Shown: piece after piece, positions 38,939-47,162 of the stretch
Layout: every line of letters starts with the position of its first letter
Position numbering within the stretch: position 1 is the first letter of the stretch
DNA from: Blattabacterium cuenoti
Lineage (GTDB): Bacteria > Bacteroidota > Bacteroidia > Flavobacteriales > Blattabacteriaceae
NCBI RefSeq assembly: GCF_014251575.1
Contig: NZ_CP059191.1
Location: 434,001 to 498,000 of the forward strand
DNA length: 64,000 nucleotides
Direction: 5' to 3'
Notes under the pieces: model-generated
Databases searched by the model: none
What the model was told of the DNA's origin: nothing
What the model saw: only the letters and a program-made list of their open reading frames with translations
Translations under genes and position numbers: made by a program

Positions 38939-39630
38939 GCGTTCAAGAAACTTTTTGAATCCAATGAAATACTATTACTCATTGTGGTAGATAAATGAAT
39001 ACTCTTTATGTAACTTCCTTTGGAAGTGGAAGGTTTATTCCGAATCATTGTTATCATAAATTCTTTTATGTTATCCAGTAAATATTGATTTGAAAAAGAA
39101 ACTCTTCCTATTGAAGCATGAACAATTCCATAACGATCAGCTCTAAAAGAGATCCTTCCAGACTTCATCTCTTTAATAGATTTTCCAGGATTTGTAGAAA
39201 CAGTATCCATTTTAGGATTCGGCATCAATCCTTTGGACCCTAATATTTTACTTATAGATCCTAACTGATTCATAACAGAAGGAGTAGCGATAATAATATC
39301 AATATCTTTCCATCCAGATTTAATTTTTTCAATAAAATCTAATCCTACATAATCTGCTCCAGCTTCTTTAGCTTCTAATTCTTTTTCTTTAGTTACTAAA
39401 GCTAAAATACAAATATTTTTACCTGTTCCATGAGGTAATTTCACCGTTCCTCTAACCATTTGATTTGATAATCGAACATCTATACCAAGATGAACAGAAA
39501 TATCAACAGATTCATCAAATTTTACAAAACTTATCTCCTTGATGAGAAGGACTGCTTCTTCCAAAGAATATTTTTTTTTAGAAATTTTTTCTAGAATTTC
39601 CTTTCTATTTTTAGTTAATTTTCTTGACAT
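38935..39630 (-). CDS. rplA: 50S ribosomal protein L1
   Basis: L1 stalk protein, 231 aa, guiding deacylated tRNA out of the E site. Seen: KYSLEEAVLLIKEISFVKFDESVDISVHLGID, RGTVKLPHGTGK, KILGSKGLMPNPKMDTVS and FRADRYGIVHASIGRVSF. In many bacteria L1 autoregulates the rplK-rplA mRNA. It follows rplK by 22 bp and overlaps rplJ. Confidence 0.96.
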   Translation of the reverse strand: MSRKLTKNRKEILEKISKKKYSLEEAVLLIKEISFVKFDESVDISVHLGIDVRLSNQMVRGTVKLPHGTGKNICILALVTKEKELEAKEAGADYVGLDFIEKIKSGWKDIDIIIATPSVMNQLGSISKILGSKGLMPNPKMDTVSTNPGKSIKEMKSGRISFRADRYGIVHASIGRVSFSNQYLLDNIKEFMITMIRNKPSTSKGSYIKSIHLSTTMSNSISLDSKSFLNA

Positions 39631-39652
39631 ACGAAAAAAATGGAATATTTTT

Positions 39653-40090
39653 TTAGGTATCTATTTCTATTCCCATGGATCTGGCAGTTCCAGAAACCAT
39701 AGATATGGCGGATTTAATTGAAAAACAATTCAAATCTTCCATTTTATTTTTTGCAATCATCTTAATTTTATCCAAACTTATTTTTCCAATTTTGGATCGA
39801 TTGGATTCTTTAGATCCTTTTTCTTTTTTCATCATGTTCAGCAATTGAACAGAAACCGGGGGGCTTTTGATTATAAAAGAAAATGATTTATCTTCATACA
39901 CAGTTATCACAACAGGACATATTTCTCCTTTTCTATCTTGAGTACGTAAATTGTATTGTTTACAAAATTCCATTATATTAACTCCTGAACTTCCAAGAAT
40001 AGGACCAATTGGTGGAGCTGGACTAGCTTTTCCTCCATTAATATTTTGAATTTTAATTCTTTTTATAACTCTTTTGTTTTCTTTAACCAT
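39653..40090 (-). CDS. rplK: 50S ribosomal protein L11
   Basis: L11 of the GTPase-associated centre, 145 aa. Seen: INGGKASPAPPIGPILGSSGVNIMEFCKQYN, with the Pro-rich N-terminal switch, then the C-terminal RNA-binding domain with GTARSMGIEI. Needed for RelA/Rsh sensing of uncharged tRNA in bacteria that have it. Ten bp after nusG. Confidence 0.96.
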   Translation of the reverse strand: MVKENKRVIKRIKIQNINGGKASPAPPIGPILGSSGVNIMEFCKQYNLRTQDRKGEICPVVITVYEDKSFSFIIKSPPVSVQLLNMMKKEKGSKESNRSKIGKISLDKIKMIAKNKMEDLNCFSIKSAISMVSGTARSMGIEIDT

Positions 40091-40100
40091 AGACTCAATT

Positions 40101-40655
40101 TTAAATTTTTTCTATTTGTGTAAAATTTAATTCCAACGGTGTTTTTCTTCCAAAAATCAAAACAGCTAATTCTAATTTTCTTTTTTCTTCATTAATTTTT
40201 TCAATTGTTCCATTAAAACCAGTAAAAGGTCCATCTATAACTTTAATTGTTTCTCCAACTATAAAGGGAATATGAAAATTTTCATAATTTTCAGATAGTT
40301 GATCTATTTTTCCCAACATTTTATTAACTTCCTCTTTTCTCATAGGGATAGGAACAGCGGTTCCTCCCTTTCCTTCACTTAAAAAATTAATAACTCCAGG
40401 AACATTTTTAATTGCATGAACGGCTTCTCCTTCTAAATTTGCTTCCACCATGACATATCCTGGATAATGAACTTTTTCTCTGTGAATTTTTTTTCCTTTT
40501 CTCATTTGTATAACTTTTTCAATAGGAACCAAGACTTTCCCTATATATTCTTGAAATCCGTTATCCCTAACTTCATTTTCGATATATGATTTAACTTTGT
40601 TTTCTTGTCCACTAATAGTTTTAATTACATACCACTTTCTTTCCAAATCACTCAT
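40101..40655 (-). CDS. nusG: Transcription elongation factor NusG
   Basis: A 184-aa factor that binds the RNA polymerase clamp and Rho or S10. Seen: the NGN domain KWYVIKTISGQENKVKSYIE, the YPGYVMVEANL strand, and the C-terminal KOW domain VGETIKVIDGPFTGFNGTIEKINEEKRKLELAV. Normal length. Located 9 bp after secE, as in most bacteria. Confidence 0.96.
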   Translation of the reverse strand: MSDLERKWYVIKTISGQENKVKSYIENEVRDNGFQEYIGKVLVPIEKVIQMRKGKKIHREKVHYPGYVMVEANLEGEAVHAIKNVPGVINFLSEGKGGTAVPIPMRKEEVNKMLGKIDQLSENYENFHIPFIVGETIKVIDGPFTGFNGTIEKINEEKRKLELAVLIFGRKTPLELNFTQIEKI

Positions 40656-40664
40656 ATCATTTAT

Positions 40665-40850
40665 TTATAAAGAAAACAATCTCTTAATTAAAAAAATGAA
40701 AAAAACATCCACTCCATATAAAAATATGGATAGAAATATAGAAAATATAGAGACTATCATTGTTGTTTCTTGTAAATCGTTCCACTTAGTCCATGTAATA
40801 CGATGAAAAAATTCATTATAAATTTCCAAAAAAAAATTATTTTCTTTCAT
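40665..40850 (-). CDS. secE: Preprotein translocase subunit SecE
   Basis: Small essential clamp protein of SecYEG. From ATG 40850 it has 61 aa: an amphipathic helix with NEFFHRITWTKWNDLQETT (the conserved W-P/K-region of SecE) and one membrane helix (IVSIFSIFLSIFLYGVDVFFIFLI). An in-frame ATG at 40886 would add 12 residues. That codon begins 2 bp beyond the mature 3' end of tRNA-Trp, so the shorter start is preferred. Conserved position before nusG. Confidence 0.9.
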   Translation of the reverse strand: MKENNFFLEIYNEFFHRITWTKWNDLQETTMIVSIFSIFLSIFLYGVDVFFIFLIKRLFSL

Positions 40851-40887
40851 ATCGTTTATATACGATTTTTTCTTTTCAAAAATCATG

Positions 40888-40960
40888 CACGGACGGTAAG
40901 AATCGAACTTACGACCTTCGGTTTTGGAGACCGACGCTCTACCAACTGAGCTACATCCGT
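40888..40960 (-). tRNA. tRNA-Trp (CCA)
   Basis: Cloverleaf on the reverse strand: acceptor ACGGATG/CGTCCGT, D arm GCTCAGTTGGTAGAGC, anticodon loop CTCCAAA (anticodon CCA), T arm GTTCGATTC, discriminator G. The 3' CCA is not encoded. It lies between tuf and secE, the typical Bacteroidetes order. Confidence 0.96.
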
Positions 40961-40976
40961 ATCAAAAATAAGAATA

Positions 40977-42164
40977 TTAATCCATTATACGAATTACTTG
41001 TCCTGCCCCCACTGTTTTTCCTCCCTCACGAATGGCAAAACGTAAATTTTCACTCAATGCAACAGGTTGATGTAATTCCACTTCCATAGAAACATTATCT
41101 CCAGGCATTACCATTTCTACTCCTTCTGGAAGATGAATTTCTCCTGTCACATCTGTAGTTCTCAAATAAAATTGAGGACGATATTTATTATGAAAAGGAG
41201 TATGTCTTCCCCCCTCTTCTTTTGTAAGAACATATACTTCAGATTTAAATCTTTTGTGAGGTTTTACGGACCCTGGCTTACCAATAACCATCCCTCTTCG
41301 AATATCTTTTTTTTCTATTCCACGTAATAATAGACCAACATTATCTCCAGCTTGACCTTTATCCAATATTTTCCTAAACATTTCAACCCCAGTTACAGTA
41401 GAAGATAATTTTTTATCTCCCATTCCTATAATATCCACTAAATCTCCTGTGTTAATAATCCCACTTTCTATACGACCTGTTGCCACTGTTCCCCTTCCAG
41501 TTATGGTGAAAACATCTTCTACAGGCATCAAAAATGGTTTATCCATTTCACGAACAGGTTCAGGAATATAATCATCTAATATATTCATAAGATCTTTCAC
41601 CTTATCAACCCACTTTTTTTCTCCATTTAAAGCTCCCAAAGCTGATCCTTGAATAATAGGAATATTTTCTCCATCATACTCATATTTTGAAAGTAATTCT
41701 CTAATTTCCATTTCCACTAATTCCAATAATTCAGGATCATCTACCTGATCTACTTTATTCATAAACACTACAATTTTAGGAACTCCTACTTGACGAGCTA
41801 ATAATATATGTTCTCTAGTTTGAGGCATAGGACCATCTGTAGCTGCTACAACTAAAATAGCTCCATCCATTTGAGCTGCTCCTGTTATCATATTTTTGAT
41901 ATAATCTGCATGTCCAGGACAATCTACATGAGCATAATGTCGTTTCATTGTCTCATATTCAACATGAGATGTATTAATAGTAATTCCTCTAGCTTTTTCT
42001 TCAGGAGCATTATCTATGGCATCAAAACTTTTTTCTTCCGCTAATCCTATTTCCGATAATACTTTTGTAATAGAAGCAGTTAAAGTAGTTTTTCCATGAT
42101 CAACATGACCTGTTGTTCCTATATTTAAATGTGGTTTGTCTCGTTTAAATTTTTCTTTTGCCAT
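40977..42164 (-). CDS. tuf: Elongation factor Tu
   Basis: 395 aa, full length. GTPase that delivers aminoacyl-tRNA to the ribosome. Seen: P-loop GHVDHGKTT (about residues 18-26), switch with [31 protein letters not shown] (guanine specificity), then domains 2 and 3 ending in [11 protein letters not shown]. Codon use and G+C look typical of a highly expressed gene. Lies after four tRNA genes and before tRNA-Trp-secE-nusG, the classic arrangement. Confidence 0.99.
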   Translation of the reverse strand: MAKEKFKRDKPHLNIGTTGHVDHGKTTLTASITKVLSEIGLAEEKSFDAIDNAPEEKARGITINTSHVEYETMKRHYAHVDCPGHADYIKNMITGAAQMDGAILVVAATDGPMPQTREHILLARQVGVPKIVVFMNKVDQVDDPELLELVEMEIRELLSKYEYDGENIPIIQGSALGALNGEKKWVDKVKDLMNILDDYIPEPVREMDKPFLMPVEDVFTITGRGTVATGRIESGIINTGDLVDIIGMGDKKLSSTVTGVEMFRKILDKGQAGDNVGLLLRGIEKKDIRRGMVIGKPGSVKPHKRFKSEVYVLTKEEGGRHTPFHNKYRPQFYLRTTDVTGEIHLPEGVEMVMPGDNVSMEVELHQPVALSENLRFAIREGGKTVGAGQVIRIMD

Positions 42165-42192
42165 GATAAAATTATTAAAAAATTCAAAAAAA

Positions 42193-42264
<72 letters not shown>

Positions 42265-42282
42265 CATATAGATTATCTTTAG

Positions 42283-42355
42283 AGCGGAAGACGGGATTCG
42301 AACCCGCGACATTCAACTTGGAAGGCTGATGCTCTACCAACTGAGCTACTTCCGC
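42283..42355 (-). tRNA. tRNA-Gly (UCC)
   Basis: Acceptor GCGGAAG/CTTCCGC, anticodon loop CTTCCAA (anticodon TCC), T arm GGTTCGAATCC. No encoded CCA. Third in the tRNA series before tuf. Confidence 0.96.
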
Positions 42356-42364
42356 TTGATAATA

Positions 42365-42448
42365 TGGGGAGAGCAGGATTCGAACCTGCGAAGGCAAAGC
42401 CAACAGATTTACAGTCTGTCCTCGTTAACCAAACTTGAGTATCTCCCC
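42365..42448 (-). tRNA. tRNA-Tyr (GUA)
   Basis: Class II tRNA with a long variable arm. Acceptor GGGGAGA/TCTCCCC, anticodon stem ACAGA/TCTGT with loop CTGTAAA (anticodon GTA). No encoded CCA. Reads a UNN codon, so A37 is a likely MiaA/MiaB target. Confidence 0.96.
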
Positions 42449-42454
42449 TAAAAA

Positions 42455-42528
42455 AGCCGGTAGAGGGATTCGAACCCACGACCCCGAGATTACAAATCAC
42501 GTGCTCTGACCAACTGAGCTACACCGGC
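42455..42528 (-). tRNA. tRNA-Thr (UGU)
   Basis: Acceptor GCCGGTG/TACCGGC, anticodon loop TTTGTAA (anticodon TGT), T arm GGTTCGAATCC. The anticodon stem CGTGA/TCTCG has a T-T mismatch at 29-41. First tRNA of the cluster, just downstream of the strong promoter at 42569-42599. Confidence 0.94.
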
Positions 42529-42568
42529 AAATTAAATTTTATTCCTCACAATGGAAATCAGGGTAGTA

Positions 42569-42599
42569 CAAATCTATAGAGATTTTTATAATTCTCAAA
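42569..42599 (-). promoter_or_regulatory. Promoter of the tRNA-tuf-secE-rpoBC cluster
   Basis: On the reverse strand TTTG (42596-42599) is followed after exactly 19 bases by TAGATTTG (42569-42576), a full match to the Bacteroidetes -33/-7 pattern (TTTG and TAnnTTTG). It lies 41 bp before the first tRNA and is the best promoter in the window. Confidence 0.75.
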
Positions 42600-42612
42600 A
42601 AAATAATAAATG

Positions 42613-43251
42613 TCACAAAATTTTTGTATTTTTTATTCTGTTCTTAAATATAAAAAATGAAATAACACCAATAAATATAGACATATCAGACACATTAAAA
42701 ACCGGTTTAAAAAATTGAAAGTGAATCCCTCCAAAAAAAGGAATCCAGTCAGGAAAATGAGTATCTATTATAGGAAAATAAAACATATCTACTACACATC
42801 CTTTCATAAAGGATGCATATCCACCACCATTAAATTTCATTTTAGATATTCCTAAATAAGGAATCCACTTATGATGTTCTTTACTATAAACTGTCCCTGT
42901 GTTAAATAATAATCCATATAAAGCACTATCTAAAAAATTTCCTATAGCTCCCGATAAAATCAAACCAGTAGGAATAGTTAAATAACTAGAAGATCCTTTT
43001 TTTACATTTTTATAAAGAAAAAGGGATATTAAACAAACTAAAAAAAAACGAAAAAAACTTAATAATATTTTTCCATAATATCCAGTCCCAAGATAAAAAC
43101 CATAAGCCATTCCAGGATTTTCCACAAAAAAAATCCAAAAAAAAGGAAATATGAATACTCCACTACCCAATTCAAAATGGGTCTTGATATAAATTTTTAA
43201 AATTTGATCTATTAATAAAATAGAAAAAACAACAAAAAAAATTTTTTTCAA
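42613..43251 (-). CDS. lspA: Lipoprotein signal peptidase (signal peptidase II)
   Basis: Inner-membrane aspartyl protease that cleaves prolipoproteins at the lipobox Cys. 212 aa, four hydrophobic segments. Seen: FFVENPGMAYGF, GAIGNFLDSALYG with the first catalytic Asp, VVDMFYFP, and FNVSDMSIFIG with the second catalytic Asp. It is longer than E. coli LspA (164 aa), with an insertion around residues 120-150, as in other Bacteroidetes. Its substrates here include BamD, LptE and the orphan lipoprotein at 51615. Follows the DksA-like gene by 1 bp. Confidence 0.94.
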   Translation of the reverse strand: MKKIFFVVFSILLIDQILKIYIKTHFELGSGVFIFPFFWIFFVENPGMAYGFYLGTGYYGKILLSFFRFFLVCLISLFLYKNVKKGSSSYLTIPTGLILSGAIGNFLDSALYGLLFNTGTVYSKEHHKWIPYLGISKMKFNGGGYASFMKGCVVDMFYFPIIDTHFPDWIPFFGGIHFQFFKPVFNVSDMSIFIGVISFFIFKNRIKNTKIL

Positions 43252-43252
43252 A

Positions 43253-43648
43253 TTATTTATTTCTTTTTTCTACAAGTCTTTTTCCTTCTATACTTAAGGT
43301 AGTATGAGGAACAGCCATAAGACGTCCTTTAGGAATTAATTCTTTTGTTATCCTACAAATTCCATAATCTTGACTTTCCACTCTAATCAAAGCAGAATTT
43401 AAACTTTTTATAAATTTTTGTAAGTGTTCCATAATTTGTGCCTTCTGTTCCTTACTCAAAGTTTCCGATCCTTCCTCAAAAGCTTTAAAAATAGGAGAAG
43501 TGTCATCTGTTCCATTATCCTGACTATTAGAAAAAGAATCTTTAAGAATCAATAAATCTTTCTTGGCTTTTTCTAATTTTTCAAGTATAAGTTTACGAAA
43601 CTCTTTTCTCTCTTCCATAGAATACCTTTTTTTTCCCTTTTTTTCCAT
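43253..43648 (-). CDS. DksA/TraR-like protein without zinc-finger cysteines
   Basis: A 131-aa protein with a long N-terminal coiled-coil (about residues 8-95) and the C-terminal word YGICRITKELIPKGRLMAVPH, resembling the DksA/TraR zinc finger. Only one of the four zinc cysteines remains, as in Bacteroidetes relatives. DksA family members bind the secondary channel of RNA polymerase and act with ppGpp. The acidic residues at the coiled-coil tip look compatible but cannot be checked. It sits 3 bp after ileS and 1 bp before lspA, a conserved Flavobacteria neighbourhood. Confidence 0.85.
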   Translation of the reverse strand: MEKKGKKRYSMEERKEFRKLILEKLEKAKKDLLILKDSFSNSQDNGTDDTSPIFKAFEEGSETLSKEQKAQIMEHLQKFIKSLNSALIRVESQDYGICRITKELIPKGRLMAVPHTTLSIEGKRLVEKRNK

Positions 43649-43651
43649 TTC

Positions 43652-46600
43652 TTATATATTTTCGACTTTTCGAATTTGTATATATAACATTAATCTTTCT
43701 CCAAAATTTTCTACGAAAAAAAATTCCATTTCCTTTTTTTTCATATTTTTTTCTTGTAAAAAAATATCAACAGCAAGAGTTTCTTGACAAAGAAAATTTT
43801 TGTTTTTTTGTATAATCAATTGTATTTTTTGAACAGTTCTTATGTATACAAATATTTTTTTGACCACATCATAGTTACGTTTTTTTCTCAATCTTTGTAT
43901 ATACCTAATTAATTCTCTTATGAAACCTTCCTCACGAAGAGAATCTGTAATGCGTAAATCTAATGCTATTGTTAATTCATGATCAAATAGAATCGACCAA
44001 TTTTTAATATATTCAGTAGTAATTTTTACATCTTCTAAAAGAAGAAGAATTTTTTTTCCTCGCAAAAAAATCACACATTTTTTATTCTCTTCTACTTCTT
44101 TAATTTTTTCTTGAGTAAATTTTTCTATTATTTTGGAGATAATTCGAGTTCTATTTCCAAATTTAGGTCCCAAAGATTGATAATTTGGTTTAATGTGTTT
44201 GACCAATTCCAAGTTCTTATAAGAATCAGAAAATTCTATTTTTTTTACATTAGCTTCTTTCAAAAGAATTTCGGATGATTTTTCTAATTGAAAACGTATT
44301 TTTTCATCAGAAATAAGAATGAGAATCTTTTGCAAAGGCTGACGAATTTTAATTCTATTTTTTTTACGAATAGAAAAAACCATGGTAATTATTCTTTGAA
44401 TCAAAAACATTCTATTTTCCAATTCTTTATCAATTAAATTTGAGTTATGGTTAGGAAAACTAGTTAAATGAATACTTTTACAATTTTCTTTATTAGTAAT
44501 AGAATTTAAATCCAAATACAATTTCTCGGAAAAAAATGGAATAATAGGAGAAGTCAACTTGGCTACAATAACTAAGCATTTATAAAGTATTTGATATGCC
44601 GATATTTTATTTACTGTATATTCTTCTTTCCAAAATCTTCTTCTACATAACCTGATGTACCAATTACTTAATTTATCTAATACAAAAGATGAAATCAAAC
44701 GTGCAACTTTATTTGGATTATAATTAGCATAATAATCATCTGATTTTTTTATCACAGTGTTCAATTCGGAAAGAATCCAAAGATCTAATTCCGTGTAATT
44801 GGAGCACTCTTCTTCTTTGTAAGAAAACCCATCAATATTAGCATACAAAACAAAAAAAGAATAGATATTATATAATGTTCCAAAAAATTTATTGATAACG
44901 GTATTAATTCCCTCTACATTAAATTTCAGATTTTCCCAAGGTTCAGAATTAAATATAATATACCAACGTATTGCATCAGGACCATAATTACTGATTAAAT
45001 CAAAAGGATTTATAGTATTTCCTTTACTTTTAGACATTTTATGTCCATCTTTATCCAGAATTAATCCTGTAGATATTACATTTTTATATGCTATAGAATT
45101 AAACAACATACTACTAATAACATGCAAAGTAAAAAACCATCCTCTTGTTTGATCTATTCCTTCAGAAATAAAATCAGCAGGAAATAACAAATTTTTATCG
45201 ATATATTCTTTATTTTCGAAAGGATAATGAAATTGAGCATAAGGCATAGCCCCAGAATCAAACCATACATCTACTAAATCTGACTCTCTCTTCATAGGTT
45301 CCCCTTTTGAAGAAACTAATATAACTTCATCTAAAATATCTTTATGCAAATCTATCTTATCATAATTCTCATTGCTCATGTCATCCAATATAAAATCTTT
45401 AAATATCTTATTAGAAGACATTAATCCATATTTAATAGATTTTTGAATTTCCATAAATAATTCTTTAATTGATCCAATAACTATTTCCTCGTCTCCTTTC
45501 TCTGTTCTCCAAATAGGAAGAGGCGTTCCCCAATATCTATCACGAGATAAGTTCCAATCTTTTGTATTCTTTAACCAAGAATCAAAACGTTTTTTACCTG
45601 TAAATTCAGGATACCATTTTATTTTTTGATTTAAAAGAATCATTTTATTTTTTATCTCTTTAGTTTTGAAAAACCATGAATTTAAAGGATAATAGAGTAT
45701 TGGCTTTTCTGTTCTCCAACAATGTGGATAAAAATGAATATACTTTTCTGTTCTAAATATTTTTTTTTCTTTCTCCAAAAAAAGGACTATTTCTTGGTCT
45801 ACTGAAAAAAAATTTGAATTCTTTGGATTGAAATCTTTTTTCACATATTTACCTCCAAATCCATGAGGAAAAATTTTTAGAAATCTACCTTGAAAATCGA
45901 CTAAAGGAACAGCTAGGTTTTCTTCATTTAAAACTAACATTGGAGGAACTTTATATTTTTTAGCTACCATAAAATCTTCTATTCCAAATGTAGGAGATAT
46001 ATGAACAATCCCTGTTCCTTCATCTACGTTTACAAAATCTCCTTCTATAACTTGAAATGCATTTTTTTCGTTATAATAAGGTTTAAACCAAGGTAATAAT
46101 TGTTCATATTTACTAAAGATTAATTCTTTACCTTTAAATTCTTCCACTATTAGATAAGGAATTTTATTATATTTTTTATCATTTGATAGAATATCTAATT
46201 CAAGATTATTTGAAACAGAATAAAACTTATTGGATAGGAGTATTCTATGAATTAATTTTTTAGAAAAAATAATATTTTCTTTACAATAAGTATAAGCATT
46301 ATAAGTACTGATTAAAACATAATCTATATCATATCCAACGGCTAATGCTGTATTTGAAGGAAGAGTCCATGGGGAAGTGGTCCATGATAGAAAATATATA
46401 TCCCCTAAAACATTTTTTAATTTTTTTGGAAAAGTATTTTTTATAGCTTTAAATTTTAAAAATGGAGATATTTGTTCCACTTTTTTGTAGGTCCCCGGCA
46501 TATTTAATTCATGATGGCTCAATCCTGTTCCTGCAGCAGGAGAATAAGGTTGAATAGTGAAACCTTTGTAAATGAATTTTTTGCAATAAAAATTTTTAAT

Positions 46601-47098
46601 CAACCACCATACACTCTCTATATATTTTGCATTACAAGTTAAAAATGAATCATCTAAATCTATCCAATAACCTATTTTTTCTGTAAATAAAAACCATTCT
46701 TTTAATGATTTATCGACAAAATTTTTGCAAAATTGATTATATTCCTTTACACTAATTTTTTTTCCTACATCATTTTTGGTAATCCCCATTTTTTTTTCAA
46801 CATTTAGCTCAATAGGAAGTCCATGAGCATCCCAACCAGCTTTTTTAAATACTTTTTTCCCTTTTAAAGTATGATATCTGCAAAAAATATCCTTTATAGT
46901 TCTAGATAATACGTGATGTATTCCCGGTTTTCCATTTAAAGAAGGAGGCCCTTCATACAAAACATAGAAAAATGATTCTTTTTTATTAGAAAAATTAAAA
47001 TTATTTTGATAAATCTTATGTTTTTTCCAATATTGAGATATCTCTATGGTTATTTGATTAAGATCCAGTTTTTTATATTCTCTAAATCTTTTTGACAT
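43652..47098 (-). CDS. ileS: Isoleucyl-tRNA synthetase
   Basis: Class I synthetase with editing domain, 1148 aa. Seen: GPPSLNGKPGIHHVLSRTIKD (Bacteroidetes form of the HIGH region), AWDAHGLP-like GWDAHGLPIELNVEK, the CP1 editing domain with SWTTTSPWTLP-like SWTTSPWTLPSNTA, the KMSKS loop GHKMSKSKGN, and the anticodon-binding helical part. Long IleRS of this type is standard in Bacteroidetes. First gene of ileS-dksA-lspA; the upstream gap to mutS holds a perfect palindrome at 47104-47121. Confidence 0.97.
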   Translation of the reverse strand: MSKRFREYKKLDLNQITIEISQYWKKHKIYQNNFNFSNKKESFFYVLYEGPPSLNGKPGIHHVLSRTIKDIFCRYHTLKGKKVFKKAGWDAHGLPIELNVEKKMGITKNDVGKKISVKEYNQFCKNFVDKSLKEWFLFTEKIGYWIDLDDSFLTCNAKYIESVWWLIKNFYCKKFIYKGFTIQPYSPAAGTGLSHHELNMPGTYKKVEQISPFLKFKAIKNTFPKKLKNVLGDIYFLSWTTSPWTLPSNTALAVGYDIDYVLISTYNAYTYCKENIIFSKKLIHRILLSNKFYSVSNNLELDILSNDKKYNKIPYLIVEEFKGKELIFSKYEQLLPWFKPYYNEKNAFQVIEGDFVNVDEGTGIVHISPTFGIEDFMVAKKYKVPPMLVLNEENLAVPLVDFQGRFLKIFPHGFGGKYVKKDFNPKNSNFFSVDQEIVLFLEKEKKIFRTEKYIHFYPHCWRTEKPILYYPLNSWFFKTKEIKNKMILLNQKIKWYPEFTGKKRFDSWLKNTKDWNLSRDRYWGTPLPIWRTEKGDEEIVIGSIKELFMEIQKSIKYGLMSSNKIFKDFILDDMSNENYDKIDLHKDILDEVILVSSKGEPMKRESDLVDVWFDSGAMPYAQFHYPFENKEYIDKNLLFPADFISEGIDQTRGWFFTLHVISSMLFNSIAYKNVISTGLILDKDGHKMSKSKGNTINPFDLISNYGPDAIRWYIIFNSEPWENLKFNVEGINTVINKFFGTLYNIYSFFVLYANIDGFSYKEEECSNYTELDLWILSELNTVIKKSDDYYANYNPNKVARLISSFVLDKLSNWYIRLCRRRFWKEEYTVNKISAYQILYKCLVIVAKLTSPIIPFFSEKLYLDLNSITNKENCKSIHLTSFPNHNSNLIDKELENRMFLIQRIITMVFSIRKKNRIKIRQPLQKILILISDEKIRFQLEKSSEILLKEANVKKIEFSDSYKNLELVKHIKPNYQSLGPKFGNRTRIISKIIEKFTQEKIKEVEENKKCVIFLRGKKILLLLEDVKITTEYIKNWSILFDHELTIALDLRITDSLREEGFIRELIRYIQRLRKKRNYDVVKKIFVYIRTVQKIQLIIQKNKNFLCQETLAVDIFLQEKNMKKKEMEFFFVENFGERLMLYIQIRKVENI

Positions 47099-47103
47099 AA
47101 GGG

Positions 47104-47121
47104 TTATTATTGTAATAATAA
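47104..47121. repeat. 18-bp palindrome in the ileS / mutS divergent gap
   Basis: TTATTATT-GT-AATAATAA is a perfect 8-bp inverted repeat around two bases, 6 bp before the ileS start. It is nearly pure A/T, so chance cannot be excluded; it could be an operator for both genes. Confidence 0.35.
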
Positions 47122-47162
47122 ATTAAAAATCTTCTATTTTACTCTAAATAATTACATTTTTT

